From the NCBI GenBank assembly GCA_028279945.1, contig JANQMT010000136.1, forward strand, positions 1-26,390: 26,390 bases of DNA, given 5' to 3'. Each line of letters starts with the position of its first letter. Positions within the stretch are counted from its first letter, which is position 1. Origin of the DNA: JAKSCF01 sp028279945 (GTDB lineage Bacteria; Bacillota; Clostridia; Peptostreptococcales; JAAYPU01). Positions 21,336 to 26,390 of the stretch are shown in pieces. Below the pieces are notes generated by a model. It searched no databases and was not told the DNA's origin. It was given only the letters and a program-made list of their open reading frames with translations. The translations under genes and the position numbers were made by a program.

Positions 21336-22817
21336 ATGAAGACGAAGAAAAAAGGTTTAAATCTAATTGACTTCTTTATGCTGGGCTTTGGTTCTATTGT
21401 TGGTGTAGGTTGGGCTGTAGCCGTAAATGGCTGGATGGGGTCCGGAGGAGGGGTCATCCCTGCAGTTCTTGGATACGTGTTTGTCACTTTATTTATTATA
21501 CCCATCGGATTCTGCTATGCAGAGCTGACCTGTGCCATGCCTGTTGCGGGGGGTGTGGTGGCCTATTCTTATAAGGCATTTGGCACTTTCACATCATTTC
21601 TTGGCGGTTGGTTCGTAGCTTTGGCATATGTCATTATTCTGCCCTGGGAAGCCATCTACATCAACGATGTATTGTCGCTTATCTTTCCGGTATTAAAAGC
21701 GGGGGAACCGCTGTATACCGTAGCAGGTGTAGGCATCTACAGCCAAGGAATCATTATTGGGATTATTTTATCCTGTGGTTTGATTGCTGTTAACTGGCGT
21801 GGCGCAAGAGTCGCCGGAAAAGTGCAGACTGCATTGGCATGGATTCTAACCATTACAGGTGTATTGGTTATTATATTTGCTGCTATGAAGTTTAATCCCG
21901 GAAATCTTCAACCGATTTACCAAAATGTGGGGAAAGGGACACATACATCAATGTTTACAGGAATCATGGCGATGATGGTAATCGCTCCATTTTTTCTGGG
22001 AGGTTTTGATGCAATCCCTCAGGCTGCAGAAGAAGGAGAGTCAGGGCTTAATGTCAATAACCTTGGTAAAGTTATTGTAATGGCTGTACTTTCGGCATGT
22101 ATTTTCTACTGTTTGATACTGATTTCAACAGGCGGCGCTATCCCTTGGACCGAATTTCATGAATTTAAACGACCTGCTATTTCCATCATGTTTCTAGAGC
22201 TTTATGGGAGTACTTTTGGAAAATTTATGTACTGGGCTTCTCTCATAGGCGCTTTGGCAGGACTTCTTACAACTTGGAATGGATTCTTTATTGCATCTGC
22301 TCGTTTACTTATGGGTATGGCACGTGCAAGATTGATTCCTCAGTTCTTTGCAACCGTTCATCCTAAATATGGGACGCCAAGAGGAGCCAACATGTTCCTT
22401 TCTATTGCCTGCTTTACAGGGCCCTTTATTGGAATGGGTGTTATTGATCCTTTGACCATTGCGGGGGGAATAGGATTCTGTATCGGTTGGTTTATAACTT
22501 CCTTATCTGCCATCAAGCTTCGTTATAGTGAACCGGATATGGAACGTCCATTCAAGGTTCCGGGAGGTAAAGCCAGTATGATCATTGCTTCTATTGTAGC
22601 CGGCATCGTCATTCTAATATCTTTTATACCGGGTTTGCCAAGCTTTATGGGATCCCTTGCAATCATCATTTTTACCGTATGGATGATTATTGGATTTGTA
22701 TTCTATGCAGCAACCAGCAATTATAGAAAAGCTATTTCTGAAGAAGAAAGAGTAAAATCCATATTTGAAAACACAAAAAATGAATGCATTGATGACACTG
22801 TACAATTAGATATTTAA
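21336..22817 (+). CDS. APC-family amino acid permease
   Basis: The 493-residue protein has about twelve membrane segments. It begins with the APC signature region GFGSIVGVGW (residues 17-26) on helix 1, the unwound substrate-binding segment of the family, and has a second conserved block GGFDAIPQAAEEG (about 216-228). It should import an amino acid by cation symport or exchange. The context suggests 5-aminovalerate or another omega-amino acid. The ATG at 21336 follows TGGAGA; the ATG at 21324 has no ribosome site. The last 40 residues are a polar cytoplasmic tail. Confidence 0.88.
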   Translation: MKTKKKGLNLIDFFMLGFGSIVGVGWAVAVNGWMGSGGGVIPAVLGYVFVTLFIIPIGFCYAELTCAMPVAGGVVAYSYKAFGTFTSFLGGWFVALAYVIILPWEAIYINDVLSLIFPVLKAGEPLYTVAGVGIYSQGIIIGIILSCGLIAVNWRGARVAGKVQTALAWILTITGVLVIIFAAMKFNPGNLQPIYQNVGKGTHTSMFTGIMAMMVIAPFFLGGFDAIPQAAEEGESGLNVNNLGKVIVMAVLSACIFYCLILISTGGAIPWTEFHEFKRPAISIMFLELYGSTFGKFMYWASLIGALAGLLTTWNGFFIASARLLMGMARARLIPQFFATVHPKYGTPRGANMFLSIACFTGPFIGMGVIDPLTIAGGIGFCIGWFITSLSAIKLRYSEPDMERPFKVPGGKASMIIASIVAGIVILISFIPGLPSFMGSLAIIIFTVWMIIGFVFYAATSNYRKAISEEERVKSIFENTKNECIDDTVQLDI

Positions 22818-22864
22818 ACCATTGGACGTTATTAAAAAAAATATATAAAAAGGAGATGTGGAAT

Positions 22865-24229
22865 ATGGACGTGACTAAATATGTATCGGAAATTATAAAT
22901 AAGAGCAGAAAAGCCCAACAAGAATTTGAAAAATATTCTCAGGAACAGGTAGATGAAGTTGTAAGAGCAGTTGGTAAAGCCGTATATGACCATGGTGAGG
23001 AGCTTGCTCGTCTGGCAGTAGATGAAACAAAAATGGGAAGCTACGAAGATAAAGTCATGAAAAAGAAAGGGAAAGCCATGGCTGTTTGGAACTATCTGAA
23101 GGGAAAGAAGAGCGTAGGCATTTTGAAATATCATGAGGACGAAGGCATTGTAGAGGTGGGAAAACCAATTGGAGTCATTGGTGCGGTTACACCTGTAACA
23201 AATCCGGTTATGACACCTATGCACAATGCAATGATCACCCTAAAAGGCCGCAATGCCATTATTGTGTGCCCACATCCAAGTGGCAAGAAATGCGGTGTCA
23301 AAACAATTGAATACATCAATCAATATTTGGATGAGCTGAGAGCACCAAAAAATCTGGTACAGATAATAGAAGAACCCACCCTTGAGATATCAAATATGGT
23401 GATGAAGATGGCAGATGTCTGCATATCTACCGGCGGACCAGGCATGGTAAAGGTAGCGTATAGCAGCGGAAAGCCGGCTTTTGGCGTAGGAGCAGGAAAC
23501 AACCAATGCTTGATCGATGTGGATGCAGACATTGACGATGCTGTGCCTAAAATCATCAGAGGTAGAATATATGATAACGGTGTGTTATGTACCTGTGAAC
23601 AAAGCATCATTTGCCCTGAGAAGAGATACGATGAAATCATCAAGAAGTTTGTAGAACAAGGTGCCTATTATGTTTCAGACCCTGCTGAGGTAGATGCATT
23701 GAGAAATACAGTATTACCGGAAGGTGCGTTAAATAAGGCTGCTGTGGGTCTGAGTGCTTTTAAAATTGCCTTGAAGGCCGGTATCAAAGTAGACCCGGCG
23801 ACAAAGCTGCTGGTCGTTAAAGTAGACAAAGCAGGAAAGGCAGATCCTTTCTGTAAAGAAAAGCTGTTCCCTATTTTGGCTGCGTATAAATATAAGACTT
23901 GGGAGGAGGCCGTTGATATTTGTAATGCAAACCTGGACTGTGAAGGAAAAGGCCATAGTATGGTGATGCATTCCTTCACAAAGCAGAACATTGAGTATGC
24001 AGCAGAAAATATTCCTGTCTCAAGATTTCTGGTTAACGGCATTGGCTCAAGCGGATTGGGCGGTGCCTATAACAACGGCTTAGTTCCTACGGGAACATTG
24101 GGCTGCGGATCCTGGGGCAATAACAGTCTTAGTGAAAATTTGGATTACAGGCATTTAATGAATATCAGCAGGATTGCATATACGAATCCGGATGTGCATA
24201 TTCCAACACCGGAAGAAATTTGGTCTTAA
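22865..24229 (+). CDS. CoA-acylating aldehyde dehydrogenase
   Basis: This 454-residue protein is of the AdhE-N/EutE/sulfoacetaldehyde-dehydrogenase type, which converts an aldehyde, CoA and NAD(P)+ to an acyl-CoA. The blocks are PIGVIGAVTPVTNPVMTPM (101-119), TGGPGMVKVAYSSGKPAFGVG (189-209) and NGVLCTCEQS, where Cys242 aligns with the catalytic Cys of AdhE (C-A-S-E-Q) and Cys244 is an unusual extra Cys. Non-acylating family members have a different Cys setting. In this operon the expected reaction is glutarate semialdehyde to glutaryl-CoA. ATG 22865 is nine bases after AGGAG; the ATG at 22856 overlaps that site. Confidence 0.85.
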   Translation: MDVTKYVSEIINKSRKAQQEFEKYSQEQVDEVVRAVGKAVYDHGEELARLAVDETKMGSYEDKVMKKKGKAMAVWNYLKGKKSVGILKYHEDEGIVEVGKPIGVIGAVTPVTNPVMTPMHNAMITLKGRNAIIVCPHPSGKKCGVKTIEYINQYLDELRAPKNLVQIIEEPTLEISNMVMKMADVCISTGGPGMVKVAYSSGKPAFGVGAGNNQCLIDVDADIDDAVPKIIRGRIYDNGVLCTCEQSIICPEKRYDEIIKKFVEQGAYYVSDPAEVDALRNTVLPEGALNKAAVGLSAFKIALKAGIKVDPATKLLVVKVDKAGKADPFCKEKLFPILAAYKYKTWEEAVDICNANLDCEGKGHSMVMHSFTKQNIEYAAENIPVSRFLVNGIGSSGLGGAYNNGLVPTGTLGCGSWGNNSLSENLDYRHLMNISRIAYTNPDVHIPTPEEIWS

Positions 24230-24247
24230 GATGAAGGAGGTTTTGTT

Positions 24248-25405
24248 ATGAATTTTGGATTGACCGAAGAGCAAAAAATGGTTCAGGATATGGCCAGGAA
24301 TTTTGCGGAAAAGGAAATTGCCCCTTACATTGAAGAGGATGAAGAAAATCATCACTATCGTAGGGAGATACTGACTAAAATGGGAGAGCTGGGCTTATTA
24401 GGGTGGAGTATACCCGAGGAGTACGGCGGAAACGGTATGGGTTGGATGGAAGCGGTAACAGCTTTATATGAAATAGCCAAGGTTCATACTTCTTGGAGAT
24501 TAAGTATCAGCGGTAACTGCTGGGGCCCTGCGATGACTATTAATGAATGGGGAACAGAAGAACAAAAGGAAAAGTATATTCCTGACCTTGTCAGCGGAAA
24601 AGCTGTAGGCAGCTTTGCTCTCACCGAAGCCAACTCGGGTTCCGATGTAGGCAGTATGAAAACCTTTGCAGCAGATAAAGGTGACCATTGGCTGATCAAT
24701 GGATCGAAAATGTGGATCTCGGGAGGACACAGCAGTGATATAGGTCTTCTTTATGCAGTAACGGCAGAAGGCGGAGGGCCTAAGGGATTATCCTGCTTTA
24801 TCATCGATTATAATAATACGCCCGGTATCACCAGAATTCCAATTCATACGAAAGTGGGCATGTGGCCGGCTCCAACATCCGAACTGGTTTTTGAAAATGC
24901 AGTGGTTCCTAAAGAAAACTTGTTAGGTCCTGTTAATAAAGGATTCCCTCTCTGTATGTGGATGCTGAATAATACGCGTATGGGGTGTGCAACGGGTGCG
25001 GCAGCATTGTCTGCAGCGTGTCTTGAAGGTTCGGTCAACTATGCTAATGAGAGAATTCAATTCGGAAGACCCATTGGTAAGTTCCAGATGATCCAGCAGC
25101 AGATCGCTGAAATGAAACTGGATGATGATGCAGCCAAATATTTGGTATACAGGGCTGCATGGCTGAAAGAAAACAAACTGCCCAGCCAGCAGGCTACTTC
25201 CATGGCAAAGCTGTTTGGCTGCAATGCAGCAGTTCATGCTGCCAATATGGCTATGAAGATTTACGGTTCATACGGTTATTCAACAGAATATCCTTGCGGC
25301 AGATGGCTGCGTGATGCCAAACAGTTTGAAACCTTGGAAGGAACAAGCAACATTCATATGAGTATTATCGCAGGAATTGAGCTTGGCTATCAGCCTAACC
25401 GTTAA
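24248..25405 (+). CDS. acyl-CoA dehydrogenase, probable non-decarboxylating glutaryl-CoA dehydrogenase
   Basis: This 385-residue FAD enzyme has ALTEANSGSDVGSMKTFA, KMWISGG, NERIQFGRPIGK and the catalytic Glu364 in LEGTSNIH. HTSWRLSIS aligns with the SGYRSAMS segment of human glutaryl-CoA dehydrogenase, putting Arg84 on the Arg that holds the distal carboxylate (Arg94) and Ser88 on Ser98. The residue before the catalytic Glu is Leu363, where decarboxylating enzymes have Tyr; the published non-decarboxylating Desulfococcus enzyme has Val there. The enzyme should therefore stop at glutaconyl-CoA. It lies 18 bases after the aldehyde dehydrogenase and 42 before gcdA, which would use its product. 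Confidence 0.85.
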   Translation: MNFGLTEEQKMVQDMARNFAEKEIAPYIEEDEENHHYRREILTKMGELGLLGWSIPEEYGGNGMGWMEAVTALYEIAKVHTSWRLSISGNCWGPAMTINEWGTEEQKEKYIPDLVSGKAVGSFALTEANSGSDVGSMKTFAADKGDHWLINGSKMWISGGHSSDIGLLYAVTAEGGGPKGLSCFIIDYNNTPGITRIPIHTKVGMWPAPTSELVFENAVVPKENLLGPVNKGFPLCMWMLNNTRMGCATGAAALSAACLEGSVNYANERIQFGRPIGKFQMIQQQIAEMKLDDDAAKYLVYRAAWLKENKLPSQQATSMAKLFGCNAAVHAANMAMKIYGSYGYSTEYPCGRWLRDAKQFETLEGTSNIHMSIIAGIELGYQPNR

Positions 25406-25447
25406 TGAGAGTTTCTACTGTTAATTTGACCTGAAAGGAGAATGGAA

Positions 25448-26390
25448 ATGACAGAATACGGATATCCTATGCATCCCTATTTTTCTGAGATGCCAGGTAT
25501 AGGCAAAGAATTAGAAAGAACCCTTAAAAAAAATATAGAAGAATTAAAAAATGCAGAAAATTCAGTAGTCGAAGAGGTTGAACGGGTAAAAAATAATGGG
25601 AAGTCAACTGAAGCTATAAACGAAAGAGGACAATGGACTGCGTGGCAGCGTCTGGAGTATCTGGTAGAGCCGGGTACGTGGTGTCCGTTACATACGATTT
25701 ATGACCCCCTTGGCAATGAAGAAGGCAATACCGGCGTAATTGACGGGCTGGGCAGAATTGCAGGTAAATGGGCTATTATCATTGCATCTAATAATAAGGT
25801 GATGGCCGGAGCATGGCTTTCCGGTCAGGCAGATAACGTTCTGAGGGTTACCGATATCGCAAAAAGACTGCATTTGCCATTGGTATGGGTCCTAAATTGC
25901 AGTGGTGCCAAGCTGATGGAACAAGAGCAACTTTACCCCAACCGAAGAGGCAGCGGTACGCCCTTCTTCCGGCACGCTGAGCTTCAGAAACTGGGTGTCC
26001 CTATTATAGTCGGCATCTATGGCACCAATCCGGCGGGTGGTGGATATCAATCCATCAGTCCGACGATCTTGATTGGACATAAAAAATGCAATATGGCAGT
26101 AGGCGGTGCCGGCATCGTCAGCGGTATGAAACCCAAAGGCTATATTGATCAGGAGGTTGCCGAAGATCTGATTGAAGTAACCAAGAAATTTAAGGCAACA
26201 CCTCCGGGCAGGGTTGAAATCCATCACAATGGAACCGGGTTTATAAGAGATGTATGTGATACGGAAAAGGAAGTTCTGGATGATATCAAACGGTATATGA
26301 GTACTTTGCCGGGATATGATCCGCAGTTTTTTAGAGTGGCAGAGCCGGCAGAACCCAAATTCTCTGCTGATGAGCTTTACAGCTTGATAC
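25448..26390 (+). CDS. gcdA: glutaconyl-CoA decarboxylase alpha subunit (carboxyltransferase), cut by window end
   Basis: The first 314 residues of an expected total of about 590 are present and the frame is open to the window edge. The sequence follows the Acidaminococcus GcdA pattern closely, with blocks GQWTAWQRLEYLVEPGTW, AGAWLSGQADNVLR, LVWVLNCSGAKLMEQE, YPNRRGSGTPFFRHAEL, GIYGTNPAGGGYQSISPT, NMAVGGAGIVSGM and LPGYDPQFFRV. It transfers the carboxyl group of glutaconyl-CoA to the biotin carrier, giving crotonyl-CoA. ATG 25448 is seven bases after GAAAGGAG; the in-frame ATG at 25442 is too close. Methylmalonyl-CoA carboxyltransferases are shorter and differ in these blocks. Confidence 0.93.
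   Translation, partial: MTEYGYPMHPYFSEMPGIGKELERTLKKNIEELKNAENSVVEEVERVKNNGKSTEAINERGQWTAWQRLEYLVEPGTWCPLHTIYDPLGNEEGNTGVIDGLGRIAGKWAIIIASNNKVMAGAWLSGQADNVLRVTDIAKRLHLPLVWVLNCSGAKLMEQEQLYPNRRGSGTPFFRHAELQKLGVPIIVGIYGTNPAGGGYQSISPTILIGHKKCNMAVGGAGIVSGMKPKGYIDQEVAEDLIEVTKKFKATPPGRVEIHHNGTGFIRDVCDTEKEVLDDIKRYMSTLPGYDPQFFRVAEPAEPKFSADELYSLI

Noticed and set aside
22832..23224. Reverse-strand frame of 130 codons over the start of the aldehyde dehydrogenase.
   Set aside because: It is antisense to a firmly identified enzyme and rich in residues typical of complementary-strand readings; no start signals.
23668..24042. Reverse-strand frame of 124 codons within the aldehyde dehydrogenase gene.
   Set aside because: It lies wholly within conserved coding sequence and has no ribosome site or family match.
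19646..26390. 4-aminobutyrate or beta-alanine fermentation as the pathway.
   Set aside because: These would give succinyl-CoA/4-hydroxybutyryl-CoA or malonyl-CoA, which do not need a glutaconyl-CoA decarboxylase or an Arg84-type acyl-CoA dehydrogenase; no 4-hydroxybutyrate dehydrogenase or dehydratase is present. Not fully excluded for the aminotransferase alone.

Overview
The window looks like a chromosome segment of an anaerobic, low-GC Clostridia bacterium. The signs are strong GGAGG-type ribosome sites, several TTG starts, sigma-54 (-24/-12) promoters and a butyrate-type fermentation gene set. I cannot name the genus. By eye the left part (about 1-5200) is more AT-rich than the right part. 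No rRNA, tRNA, CRISPR array or intact insertion sequence was seen.

Layout. (1) 1-5200 is an accessory region: a GNAT acetyltransferase, an autoinhibited Fic protein, a flavodoxin/ferredoxin fusion, a small DNA-binding protein that probably starts at an ATA codon, two conserved hypotheticals, and a three-gene DUF3990/DUF3791-type module that may be a toxin-antitoxin system. (2) 5216-9704 is a resistance-like cassette: an AraC regulator with a GyrI-like ligand domain, a UvrA-like ABC ATPase lacking the UvrB-binding region, and a beta-lactamase-fold serine hydrolase. (3) 9835-11479 holds an Xre regulator with a degenerate LexA/S24-like domain and a WtpA-like tungstate-binding protein with no signal peptide. 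(4) 11521 to the end is a catabolic gene set of about 14 intact genes.

The catabolic set is the most interesting part. It encodes a butyryl-CoA:acetate-type CoA-transferase, a biotin carrier, a butyryl-CoA dehydrogenase-like enzyme, EtfB, EtfA, a DUF6125-like protein, two tiny membrane proteins, a Na+-pumping decarboxylase beta subunit, a class III aminotransferase, a small membrane protein, an APC permease, a CoA-acylating aldehyde dehydrogenase, a second acyl-CoA dehydrogenase with glutaryl-CoA dehydrogenase residues, and the glutaconyl-CoA decarboxylase alpha subunit (cut by the window edge). Together they fit one route: 5-aminovalerate uptake, transamination to glutarate semialdehyde, oxidation to glutaryl-CoA, non-decarboxylating dehydrogenation to glutaconyl-CoA, Na+-pumping decarboxylation to crotonyl-CoA, reduction to butyryl-CoA, and CoA transfer to give butyrate. 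The substrate is inferred, not proven.

The set is divided into four units, each preceded by a GG-N10-GC sigma-54 promoter (11521, 13205, 17763, 19425). Two of these have a shared upstream element made of two half-sites exactly 31 bp apart, which looks like an enhancer-binding-protein site. The activator itself is not in the window. A degenerate biotin-carrier copy, a decayed sigma-54 promoter and a 7-codon remnant suggest that promoter plus biotin-carrier units were duplicated and lost during assembly of the locus.
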